Under the pieces are notes generated by a model. That model saw nothing but the letters and a program-made list of their open reading frames with translations. It was not told the origin of the DNA and did no database searches. The position numbers were made by a program, and so were the translations under genes. Of a stretch of 64,000 bases of DNA, positions 33,186-45,795 are shown one piece after another. The DNA is from Serilophus lunatus (taxonomy: Eukaryota; Chordata; Aves; Passeriformes; Eurylaimidae), in assembly GCA_013399895.1 (NCBI GenBank), contig VXBA01005480.1:214728-278727 (forward strand), given 5' to 3'. The first letter of the stretch is position 1. The number at the start of each line of letters is the position of its first letter.

Positions 33186-36100
33186 ACAGTTGTATGTGGG
33201 TTTTAATCCAATTTAATGATTTCTAATCTATTTTCCTTTTTATATGATACCACTGCTTCAAATTGTTGGTAGGTATTTCCTACTATTATTCAGCCTTTGA
33301 AGTATATTTGATGTTTTAGAGCTCTACACCTTCATGTCCAGCCCAGTATGTGGGTGCTGTGGTGAGGCTGCTGTTTGGTATAGCTGGAAAACCAAATTAT
33401 TGGTGTTGGCTGGGCATTGCTTTCTCATTTATACTGCTTTTTCTCTCCTCTAAAGCTGGGGGAAGGAAGGAGAGCTGTTGTGCAGTGCCAAAGTAGAGTA
33501 AATACCCTGCATTGTAGGACCAGTGAAGATATCTGGGATGGATCAAGTGAAGAAGAGATGGGAAGGAAGACAATGATGTCCTTCAGGGATCTTGGGTGAA
33601 AAGAGGATGGTTGCAGCACCACTCTGATCAGGTTAGCAGAGAGCAAACCACAGGGTGAGAGAAGCACTGGCCTGTTACATAGTCTGCCCTAAATTCTCTG
33701 CTTTGGTTCATCGTCTATGAGTGGCTCTGAAAATTAAATTGACATGTGTGAAGGAGAATAAAGAGGCTTCTGTTTCTTGCATTATAAGGGCTGAACATCA
33801 TGGCTCTAAACTTAGAGCTTATCAGTCACATACATCAGCTGTAGAAACTGCACATTTTAATAGTCCTGATGAAATTGATTCTTCACAGGTCATTAAGAGC
33901 TTTAAAACTTTCATATTGAATAAATGCAAAGTTTTAGTTTTTTACATTGTAATTCTGAATTAGTACTGTCATAATCTTTTGCTGCTAAATACTTGGTTTT
34001 CAATGTAAAATATGAAAACCCTTTTTAGAAGTAAATGTATTAACTAAAGCCTTTTATCTACTCTAAAACTTTGTTTTCCATTCTATCACAGAAATGCACT
34101 CACTTTTTCCTGCTCATGCACTCTCATTTTCAGTCTTTCTCTTCCCTGCTTTTTGTCCACATTCAAGACTTGCTGGCATAAAACCAGTGCAGTGTTAGCA
34201 CAGGGATTGTTCAAATTGCTTTCTGCAGGTATAGACCCAAATTAAGAAGTGTAGATTGAATTTGAAGTCAAAAGTGGTGCTTGAAATCAGGTTGCATGAA
34301 ACCCGTAACTTTGCCTTAGTCATCATTTTTAATCTTGCATTTTTATTTATCAGCTTGTCAGAGTGGTAAACTGGGTGGTTTGGGATATGATACAATCTTT
34401 TCCAAATAACATGATATAATGGTAATAATATTCAAGCAGTAGTAGTTTTATTTAAATCTTCAGGTGTTTGGCCAAAGAAAAAGTGACATTGTGTTCAGAT
34501 TTTGTATTCTCTTTCCTGGGATTAATTTTCAGTGTTTATCAATTCTGCTTGTTGAATCTTTACATAAGGTGTTAGCAAGGATTATTAATTTATAGCTATA
34601 GTGCACACTCTGGACACTTAGTATGACCACAGCCTGGGAATGTCTTGGGATGATAGGAAGTTTTGGGGGTTTTGTGGTTTTTTTAATTTTTTTTTAGTAA
34701 TTTTTTGAAGTTATTTAATATTTGCCAAGGCTAAATCATGCAAAAATATTTGCTAAGGTTCTGCTTTCTACTGCTTTAGACATTAGACATTGTATTTAGT
34801 TTTTAACTTCATTTAGAATTCTTAAGAAAGTAGCATTTGATCTTTATGATTTGTTTTCAGTGCTGTTGTACATTTTGGTTCACTTGTGAAGCTATTCCAG
34901 CAGACCCCAACTACTGTCACAAACTTGAAGCTTGTGACTTGGATGGAATGATCTAAATTACTGCTGGATTTTTTAAGTAGTAACTCTGAACAGGAGTTGT
35001 GTAAGGGGTCAGGATAATACCAGACATCTACACAAAGTTTTAAGATGCACATGGGCAGAAGTGTTGGAAATTCTTATTTGAATTAATTAAACAGAGAATA
35101 GGTCTGAGAACCTTTTTTTGCTCTAAGAAATCCAATTAAAATGGAAAGAAGTTTATCGAATGACAAAGTTTCTAGTACTCAGTATGTAACATCCCTTTAT
35201 GAATACAAAATTTGGGATTTCCAGTACAGCGCATTGATGAGAGAGCTTTAAACTACAGCTGCCAATTAAATAATTAAACTTCTTCTGTGGCAATGGTTAA
35301 TCATTGGTGTGTTTGGGGTTTTTTTGTCTCCACCTTCTGATTTTGATTCATGAAAACGTGTTCATTTCTGGCACAACTTTGTGTTGAAAAATCCTATCAA
35401 TCTCTTTGCTAAGTCAAAAGCAAATTGGAGCATGAACACTAAAATCAGCCCTCTCTGCCTGTGAAGAGCCTATTTTAAAGCAAACTTCAATAAACCAAAT
35501 ATTGTTTTGCATGAAGAGCCTACTGTCCCTCCTCCTTTGTCCCTCTTGCCCCCATAGGAAATGTTTTGGGAGGTACTACTTTACTGTGAGAAATGTGATG
35601 CTTTATTTGCTTTCTTCACATTATTGCACACAGTGTTATTGGGGGGAGGGAGAAATTGGTTACCTTATTTGATGTTTCCCTCAGTTTTTATTGATGCATA
35701 TTAAATTGTGATTTTGCTTGATTTAGATTCCTGGTAAGTCATGTTCTTTATCCCACTTCATCTCTCTGACAGCTGGAACTGCTGTGGGTACATATTTACT
35801 CAAATCTGTCTTGAAAGCAATAACTTACAAACAAGGCAATATTATGCATGAGAAGCTCTAAGCAACAACTCTTGGTTTACTGTTCAATACATCAAAAAAA
35901 TCAAGAGATGATGAGTCACTACAGTGAAGGCATACAGTAACTTTCTACTCTGAAATTAGCCCTTTCTGTGTCTTGTACATTTTAAATGAAAAAATTCTTC
36001 AGAAAGACTATGGTAAATATAATATTATTAAAAAAGGAATGCAGAGCCTGAAACAGGTATGTGGAATGTGACTAAAAAAGGTTTTGTAGATAACTCACCT

Positions 36101-39100
36101 GTCAAGTATCTGTAGTTCATTGTTCCTGACATTGCATTTTTGACTTGTAAATGAAAGGTTTCATCTCTTTCTCTCAGTAAAGCTTTCAGTCATATGGTTA
36201 TTTCTTCCCTGTTGCACAAAACATCTACAGTAACACTGAAACCTCACAGAGTGGCTGCAAATAAAGCAAATAAGCCACTAAAGGCTTTTTCTAGTTATGT
36301 TTTCATGAAATCTTGCTATAATCGGCAAAAAAGCAAAGTGGAGAGGCTTGCTTCTAGTCTTTGAATGTCTGTAGTTACAGCTCAAGTTCTCTGTGTGTCA
36401 ATGGAGCCAGTGAGTTGAATTCCCATTTCCCTGATGGGACAGGAGTGTGATTTCTCCAGGCAGGGCCTGTGCCATTCACCATGTGGGCAGGGGATGGTGC
36501 TATTGTTCCAAGTAATTTGCAGGCCATGGTGTGGTGCTTAAGGTTCTCTCTTCTCTCGAATCACTTGCTTCATGTTTGGTTTTTTTTGGGGTGGGGGGTT
36601 GGGGGTTGTACCATTTTCAGATGGCTTCCTTTTGTTTCCTCAACCTAAAGCATGAGTCAGATAATTGAATTGTTAAATTTTTGGAATCCTTTAATATAAT
36701 TTTGTGTGCGCTGTGAAATGAGAGAATGGTGACCAACAGACTTTATTGGAAATAGAAGCTGGGTGTATGCACATGACAGTTTGAGTAATGTTAAGCATTT
36801 TCCTTCTCCTATGTAAACACAGGCAATATCCACTATTCCTCCCTGATCACAGTTGAGAAATTAGAAAACATGGGTTTGTTAAACTCCTGCATTTGCAACT
36901 TGAGTTTAGCGGAACAGATTTTTCTGTGCAGTGTTATTTCATATACAGGGTCTGAATTATTGCCATGTTTTAATAACCCTGGGGGTTATTTCATACCATT
37001 CAAGCACCAGGATAACTGCCCTGCACTGTGCAAAGCATTTGGAAGGCTGGGGAGGATCTGATATTTTATACAGTAATTTTTTTTTTTTTATTTTTCTTCC
37101 CTGCACTCCCCTCCCATTTTCCTTCTACTTTATGTTAACAGGATCTATAAAATGTTTTACAATCTTGTTCCAGGTAATCTAACTTGCTGCTTCATGAAGA
37201 ATATACACAGTGATTCTCCCATCCAGTTGGGTGTAAAACATCTGTTAGCCTTAAGGGTATAATATAGCAACAACCTCATAATGCCATTTACAGGTAGTAA
37301 AAATACACTGCCATCCATCCAAGACATCCTCTGGCTAGAGGAAACAAGACCCAGTCGAAATGGTTGCCTAATTATTTAACCTGTTTACATTGTGTTTTTG
37401 CCTTCACTCAGAACTCACTGTGTCACCTTCACTTAAGGCTGATGTATCATAATCTGTATTTATTTGGAGCTTCTTTCTGTTTGCCTCATCTATCTTATTA
37501 GGCTCTTCTGTTGCAGACTGAGATTCAGGCAGCCCTCACAGCACACATGGCTCAAGTTAACACTGCATCTTAACAAAAGGTCCCTTGTCACACTTTGCTT
37601 CAGTCCATGTGCAGGTAGAGCCTTGGTGTTATTGTGACCTATGAACTGCATATGCTGCTCAGACACTGAAAATGACTGGTGGGAAAGGGAGATGAGAAAA
37701 GCCTTTGAACTGATGAATGACCAGGGAAAGAGCTGGAGCCATTATTTACTGCTCTCATACTAGAAAAACTGGGGGTCCCCAGCAGCATTGCCAGGTAGGA
37801 AGTTCAGAAACACAACACAAGGAAGAATATGCCATGACATGAAGAAGTTACGGAACCTGCTGTTACATGGCACTATGGAGACCATGACTACAAATGACAC
37901 AAGATAAAGACAAGTCTGTGTAGACAGGTTCTTTGGTAGATTTTAAACCAGAGACAGTGCATAGCTCACTGTTCCCAGCTGCTTTTTCTGGGAGCTAGCA
38001 AGGAGCCCTGTTGCTGCTAGCAGTCAGTACCTGGATTAAATTGCCCATCCTCTGACCCAGGTGCCAGCTTTTATTTTCCCACCTTAACTCCTTGGCTAGA
38101 AATTAGTTTGTCTTCCCCTTGACTGGCTGCTAAGTCACATGTTAAAATGGAAAATATTCCTGTAAGGCTTTCTCCACAAGAAAAAATGCTGCAATAGTCA
38201 TTAGGTTTTAATTAATGGCCTCTTGGGAGTGACCTTAATGAATGTGAGATGAGCTGAAGGGGTTCAGTAGAGACAGACTTGTAGATGTGGCAGCTACTGC
38301 CTTGGGGAGGGGAGAAGGCAGGGCAGGGATTCTCAGCCCATTTTAGTTGAAGACTCACCTAAACCCATTTGAAAAAGAAAAAAAAGTGAACAGAAATGAA
38401 GGAAAGCTTTGAACATGCATCTGTTTCTCCCTATCCCCTCCCATTTTCCTTGTTTGCATGGGCTGTATGTGCGTGTAGGTGAATGAGACCTTTCTAGGAA
38501 GTGTTTGCAGTGGTTTGGTGTAGACTGTGTTCTCAAGGACTTTTAAGCAGATTTTTTGCCGATTCCTAGTCTTGGAAGCAGCAGATCCTCCATTACTGCA
38601 TTCCCATCTGGGACTTGCACTTGTTTGGAGCAGCACCAAAGTGTGATGGACAGCCAAGATCTGACACCAACAGAAGCAGATCTGTCTCTTGTTCATACAT
38701 TTCAGGATGCCCAACACTGAATTTGCCCAGCATCTCATGGATTGGCCTGCAACAACCCCATTAGGGTACAAATGAACAGATTAAATTCTATTGACAACTG
38801 CCAGTGGGAACAGCCACGTTTATTTTGTCCACCATTGCAAAAAGCTGCAGCTGTTCCTCTCCAGCTGCATTCCCTTCTTTCTCTACAGGCTTCTTGCTCA
38901 GGACAGATTTCCTTTTGAAGGCCTGACAATTGAACAGATTGGGTCGTGAACTCTCTTCCTCTAGTTTGTCAACTCAGCTACCCCAGTAACTATGTGCTGT
39001 TGATCATTTGCCCTTTCTCTCAGAGCTTTCCAAGCCTCTTGAGGCAAGGGACTTGGCATTTTCAAAATGAAACATTAAATTAATAGATGTGAGATTTGTG

Positions 39101-42100
39101 CAAGAGAACTTGTGTAGACCCAAGTGTCTCCTTTCAGCACTGGTTGCTTTGGCTTTAGGGTATTTTTCTTAGTATTGATAATACCTAAAGTTACCATTGC
39201 AGCAGATGGGTGTCATACAGTCCAGCTGATGGCCAAGTATAAAAGTCTGAAGAGTTTTTTTCGTGTTTTAACTACTGGTTTGATGACACAGCCTACATTT
39301 TCAGTCTGAAACAGTGAGTAGTTAGGAAGGACAGTTATGTCTGTGCTGTAGAGACAAGTCTTTGCCTGGTGGACTAAAGGGAGCTGTGGACAGTGGTTGC
39401 CCTCCAGTTGCAGTGTTCTGCTCTCTAAAATTTTGGTTTGATGTAGAAAACAATGGGTTTTGGTGTACGATATGACCAAGCTCAACTATCTCTCTTTGCC
39501 CAATAAGGTTCTGCAGACTGGGACTCCCCAGTGTCTCTTAGAAGTGACCTTCAAAACCTCCACCGTTCCCAGTGGTGGGAAACCAATCTTTTCAAGGGAT
39601 CTACTCCAATTCCCCACAGCCCCAGTGGCTGATAGCTGCCTGGCAGCACTGTGACCCTGTCAAGGAACAAGTGTCTTGGGCCAGGGGCTGCTGGTACTGC
39701 CTCCCACAGGAGGGAAGTGCACAGGCTTGGACCAGGTAATTGTCGAGAGTCTTGTGTGTGTTGGTGGCAACACTGGAGAAACTTCCACAAAACCTGTACT
39801 TACTCTGTTTGGCTTGTAGTCCTTGTGGATTTAAGCACATGAGAACTATACTGGAAGACTCGGATGTCGTTTAGACTTAAAGGCATCTTGTTATAGAGTC
39901 CCATATGGGAAATGGTAGTTAGGCTGAAACATGCATCAAAGATACGGGATTTAACAGTTTGAGCTTTGGTCAGAGCTCTCTTGTACCAGGGAGACTCTGA
40001 GGGCTCTGCAGCTGAGTGCAACTGCAACTGATTGACAACCTCTGCAGAGAAACTGCCAGTAATTGTTCCATTTAGTCCATTTGAAAATGTATGGATGCTC
40101 TTTTCTGTGAGAGCTTTATGCTCTACATTCCTGAAGTGCGCATGTTAACTGACTTTCACAGCAGTGGTGGCAGAGGCAACAAAGAAGTGACTTGCCAATT
40201 TGGTGTTCAGAAATTTTGTTCCTTGCTCCTCTGGTAATAGGCAAGTCTAAACCTTTTCTGCAGATTCAGAATTGGCCTTTGTCCATAAAAGGACCGTTGA
40301 ATGTGCTTACCTGCGCTCTTCCTTTCCTTAAAATTTCCTGGGAGATTCAGGTTTTGTATATAAAAAGAATATCAATTCTTATACTGTCTGTGCTTGGTCC
40401 ACTGTTGAATGAACAGAGCAATATGTAGCAAAGGATTATCCCCCTCTATATTCCAGAGGTATGATTTGGTTTTGGACTTACATCAGAGCAATTAGGGTTT
40501 TCAGGGTATTATGGTGCCCTCAAGTTATCCTGGGATGCACTGACTTGGTGACATTGCCTTCCTCTCCTGATGCCTTGTTGCTCCAAGGGGTGCTGTGGCC
40601 ATTTCCTGCTGGCTTGCAAAGAGAACTGGGATGGGTAAGGGGAGGTGGTTTTGATTCCATAAACCTGCTGTCAGTCCTGGAGAAAGCAGAGCGTGGCAAA
40701 GTGGTTACAGGGAGAGAGCCATGATTAGTGTTAAATGGTGTCAAGTCACAATCATTAAAATCTGCAATGTGGGCAGATTTCTAAAGAATAGAGTGAGGGG
40801 AACAAATCAAGACTTTATGGCACTTTCAGAACAGAATTGATTGCCTTTGAGTTTCATTTGATGCTCACATAATGAAAACCTTGCAGAACTCCATGGGTAC
40901 CCTGAAAAAATTGCTTTCGATCTCAGACTGTGTAAACCTTTTTTCCCGTATTTTTTTTGCTAGCAAGAGCTACAGTAACACAGTATGTTAGAAAAATTCA
41001 CGTAAGGGAACAAGGAGAAACAACATCCATTCCCAACTGTCAATCACTCAGAAGAGTATTTGTTGGTGTGACATAGTACCTAGAAAACAGAGCCTAACAT
41101 AGCCCTCTGCATAAAGAGCCTGTAAGTAGCATAAGCAGCACAAGGGCAATTTATTTTGGGTATTTTTTGTTGCTCTGGCCGGGTTGTCCTGTGATCTTGC
41201 TGCTTCAGAAACCCAAACTTTTAAGTTAATAGCTGTAGTCATAGGTGATTCAGAAATGTACTGTGAACTTCGGAATCTGATGTCACTGAGAAAAACTCTA
41301 AGTTACACATAGCCAAATTCAGAAAATGTCAGACATTCTTAGATGCAGAAACAAAGTAAATACTGCAAATCCACAAGGAAGCTGCTTAAATGCTTAATGA
41401 CTGTTTTGGGGCGTGCCCAGAAATGCACTGCTCCTGTCAGAGCTCTGTCAGCTCTCCCACCAAAACCCCGATGGAACTGGCAACCAAGGCTTTTAAATGA
41501 TTCATTATCCACCTGCATAACCCATGAGAGAGCCTCTGGCAAATGAAAATTGTATTTTGTTATTTTTATGGTTGTGATAATGGAAGAGAAAGCCTGTCCA
41601 AGTTCAACATAGCAAGTCTGTGAGGGTTTTGTCTTTTCTGGCATCACTGTTGTTAAACCAACAAGATGCTCAGAAGGTTCCAGAAATGTTAATTGGTGAC
41701 TAATGGGATGTCAGTATTGTCTGTGAATTGCTGTTGGTCGTATGCCACATGGGAACTCTGACTGGATGCGCAGAAAATGTAAAGTTTTGCCATCTATCAC
41801 TTGAATGGCAACACTTATGCATAGATGAGAAAAATCCCCAACCTACTGAGCTGGAAAATATACGGAACTGATGCTTTTTCTACATGAAGCCTAATTGAGC
41901 TGTTGACTCACTTCTGTTATCAGTTCATCTGGCTTTATGATGATTTGTAATTTAGGTCCTTCTGTGTAATATACTTGATAGAACTTGATAAAGCTAAATG
42001 AACGCTCTACTTCATGGTAAAAAGCAGAGTAAACTCTATGGTAAAAAGTCGAGTAAACTGGAGAGAGATCTTATCTGAATATTGAATTAACTATGAATCC

Positions 42101-45100
42101 CATAACAGTAAATTCTTACTGAGACTTTGGGATCATGTAGGGTAAGTAGGCCACTTCAGCAAAGCCTTTTTGCAAAATGCCTTGGAATTGTTCTGCTGTT
42201 AGATACTGTGACCATGTGAGTATGAATTTTGTTCCGGAATTAAAACTACCTGCTGCTTTCCTTTTGTTTCCTCTAGTCAGGCCCACCCTCATGGGGCTCC
42301 CTCTTGTCTCCTTCCCTCAGAGCTGCAGAATCCACCTGCCTTGTCCTTCCCACTCTGGAGCCATCTCTGCACTGTAGGATACTTGGGACCTTCCTCTCTG
42401 CCCAAAATTGCACCCTGTGTTTTACTTTGCTTTTACTGCAGGTTCAGGGACAGTTCTTTCTGCCTCATGTAGTTTTTGGCATCAGAGCACTAAAAAGCCA
42501 AACAAAATCAGCTCAAACACAGTAATGATTTGTAAAATCTGTGGGAATCTGTGGCTGTATCTGTAACAGTGGCTTCCTCCCAGTAACTGGAGGCAGAAAT
42601 TTAGCTGCAGCAGCTGCAGTTCCCGATGATTTTGCCTGAGACACCCCCATCACAGTGAATTTACATTTAAATAATCACATGAAATAAAAAGGTGGCGTTT
42701 CTTGAGAAGGTAAATGCAGATAATCATTAAGACCTTTCCTGTCTGATGGTAGAATTCAGTCTCTTTTCTGTTTTCTAATATGCAGTCACAATTTATATTT
42801 TGGAGAGATTTTAGGCTGCAATGAAATGTTCAAATACATGACTATTTCCAAGACCTGCAGGGCAGACAGAGGGAAGGAAATAAGAGATGGGAAGGCATGA
42901 AGGTGGTGAAAGAAGGAGACCTGGAACACCTTCACTTCTGCATTGAATAGGAAAGATGGCACCCTGGGCAGCCGAGTGAGGAGCTGGGGCTGGGAAATGC
43001 CAAGGAAGAGCTCTGCCTTCCCAAAGCAGAGCTGAGAAAGCAAGCTGGGAAGAAAGGGACTCTCTATGACAATTCCATATTATTTTATGGCAGACTTGCT
43101 CTCAAAATGTATTTTCAATGACAGCTTTGAACACAACAGCTGCTTTATTTTGAGAGAGGTGAAAAGCTTTCAGGTCAGAGGGTAGAGAAACTTAACGTTT
43201 GTGTTTACATAACACTCTGAAAAATGTGGTTGAGTAATGAAACGCAATTGGTTTTTTTTGTCGTTTTGAAGGTCATAATGTGTTTTCCTTCTACAATTTC
43301 CAGTGGAATACATGAGGCTGTCTGGTAGTACCTCAGGAGGCTTTTATTCTTTAGCTCACAACCTGCTGGAACTTTGAAAAAGAAATTTATGAATTTAATG
43401 GGTGATAGATATTTAGGCTGCTCTGTGAAGCCTGGCTTAATAAGTACAGGGGAAAATGAAAGGGAGGCTTCAGTGTGGACTAAGGAAATGTGATGTTGTT
43501 TTGAATGAGAAGTGTTAGAAAAACGTTAGGAGGTATTGGTTTTTCTAGATGATTATATAAAACCAGCTGAAACAAATATTCCAAGTGAAATGCTGGTACA
43601 ATAAACAAGTTTAAATTAGATTTTTATCATTAAACTTAGATGAATTAATACAATGTATATTAAGAAAGCCACTGGAAGTCAGGCACAAAAAAGACAGAAC
43701 ATAGCACCCTTGAGATATTTAATTTCTTCTGTCTGCCAAGGTTTGAGAAAAGCCCTTTTTTTTTTTTTTGTCTGTTTTAATTTATATTCCTCAGTGGGTT
43801 TTTTGGTTTTTTTAGAGGCTGAATGTTTGAGGGGGTTGTTTTTTTCTCTTTCCACAATTTAGAGGAGAAAAATACAAGTGTCATGGAAATAAAATCCACT
43901 GAGAGATTTGTTGCTGGTTCAAATTAGTCTGAACCAGAGCCTAACTGGTGAATTAGGCAATCAGTAGACCAGAGCAAATGAGTTTGTTAGTTTGTATATA
44001 TCTGAACAGATAATTCCTAGATTTTTTTTGACCTGACTGCATGGTAAGCTGATGCAGAGTCATTTAATTGAGTCACTGACTGAAGGGTGAGCTCTCAGTC
44101 TCTGTAAGAGAAGGCTCAAAGCCACCATTTTGTGCAGTAAGAACTTGCTTGTGGTAATGGCATAAGTGCAAAATGACACTATGACCTTTAGCAGAGTTAC
44201 TCGATACCAGCTGGTTCTAAAGACTATGATTTAAGAGTCCAAAAGGCTGGAAATGGAATAATTAAACAGAAAAGCTATGAGAAAATGCATCTAAAGCTGC
44301 TTGAGTTATCACTGAAGCACCACTTGGAACCCTCTCTTTCAAGTGAGGACCCATGTCGCTGTTTTGTTGAAAATCAGACAAATCCCCATTTGAAAGAAGA
44401 TTTCACATTTATATGACCCCGAAATACTCAAAATTTTTCTGCAGTAGAAGGAAAAGCTTTATTCAGTTTGTGCAGTTGGATTTGTGTTGGTAAGGTGAGA
44501 ATCCCAAAGCCTCTCTCTTATGTGAGACTTTTTTACTGTGGAAAGCTGTATGGAGCAGTGGAAAATGCTTCCTGCAGGTATACTAGGGTTGATGGCTCTT
44601 GGAGCTCCTGCATTTTGCCAGTATATTCTGTAAAGTATTGTTTGTTGGACACAACATCAGAAACACTTCAGATTTTGAAGCTGGAAAAGGAAAGACACAG
44701 TAAATGCCTCTTGTCTCTGCTTCTGGTCTGCTTTTCAGTTGCCGTTTTGGTCATTTGGACTGTGGCCCCCTACTCAATGAATTAGTTTCTCATGAGGGAG
44801 CAGGAGCCTTGACATTTCTCTCTTAGGCACCTTGTTTAAAGTACTGTTTCTGTCTCCAGCAAGGACCACCCAGAACATCAGCAAAAGCTGTGCCCCAGTT
44901 CTGATGACAAGGAAGGGTCTGTCCTGCTGTCAGATCTGGTGTCTATTGCAGAGATCTTTGTTTTTCTTATTCTTCTGAGCAGGACTCTTTTTAGATGTGG
45001 GTTTTTTTCTGTGTGATAAAATATTAGGCATTTACCAAGACATAGGAAGTTGTAAGGGAAGTTGACAGGTAAGGAGAAAAATCAGCACATAGACATAGAC

Positions 45101-45565
45101 TAATTCCACCTTTTGCTAGTTATTTTCCCTTGGAATCTTTTGACACTTCCCCTCTTTGTCTTACATCTGCCTTCAGTGATGCAGCTGAGCAGTCTGTATG
45201 GCTGTTTTTCATTCAGGATGAAGACCCTGAAGCAGGGTTGTAAAAGGTTTAGTGGCAAAGCCATCTTCTAATCTTGTGCTCTGGTTGCCTCCAGCTGTGG
45301 GACTGCTCAGTGTGTGTCAGTGTTTACCTTTGTTTTGGAACAGAGACCTCTCTGATGTTGGCTCAGTTGTTTCAAAACTTACTGCAGCTTTTGGAGATGG
45401 TGGCAAGGAACGATAGACAAACAAATGACATGGGATTGTCTGGCTTATGCCTCATTTCCACAGTGCTAACAATAAAAATTATTTTGGGTAAACATCTGGA
45501 AAGATTTGTAGGCACACAAACTTGCCATAAATACCTGGTCTTTGATCTGGCATTAAATTTACATT
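33186..45565. other. Gene-free interval downstream of ANXA5
   Basis: About 12 kb, mostly AT-rich, with no ORF that I recognise and no splice-linked coding segments. In mammals the next gene in this direction is QRFPR, a receptor with seven membrane helices. None of its conserved segments appears. The interval holds T-runs (37077, 43747), a G-rich patch (GGGGTGGGGGGTTGGGGG near 36588), a tandem duplication at 42014 and a 138-codon minus-strand frame at 38355-38771 without recognisable features. Confidence 0.6.
42014..42059. repeat. 24-bp tandem duplication
   Basis: ATGGTAAAAAGCAGAGTAAACT at 42014-42035 is repeated at 42038-42059 with two changed bases (AAGCAG becomes AAGTCG). The unit is 24 bp and there are only two copies. 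It looks like a local slippage event. Confidence 0.8.
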
Positions 45566-45795
45566 GAAAGGGAGCTTTGCAGGTCATGTAGTCTAAGCCA
45601 AGACTAGCTTTAAGGTTAGCTCCACTTGTTCAGGCGCTTGTCCGGCTAAATTTTGGATATCTCCTGGAATATCCTACAGCTCTGCTGAACAGTCTGTTCC
45701 AGTGCTTAGCTGCTGTTGCTGTAAGTATTTTTTCCTTTTTTCCAGTCAAAGTTTTCCTTGCTGCAGCTCGTGCCAATTAGCATTAATCTCTTTTA
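45566..45795 (-). mobile_element. Old, degraded CR1 LINE 3' fragment
   Basis: Seen in the reverse sense: a diverged AAGGGAGCTTTGCAGGTCAT, TAGTCTAAGCC, ATTTTGGATATCTCC, then AACAGTCTGTTCCAGTGCTT and AGTATTTTTTCCTT. These follow the order of the CR1 3' region (GGTCATCTAGTCCAACC, TTTGAATATCTCC, CAACCTGTTCCAGTGCTC, AAGTTTTTCCT). The high divergence suggests an ancient insertion. Boundaries are approximate. Confidence 0.6.

Noticed and set aside
38355..38771. 138-codon minus-strand frame
   Set aside because: No domain, no splice context and AT-rich background. An overlapping frame in another phase is equally open.
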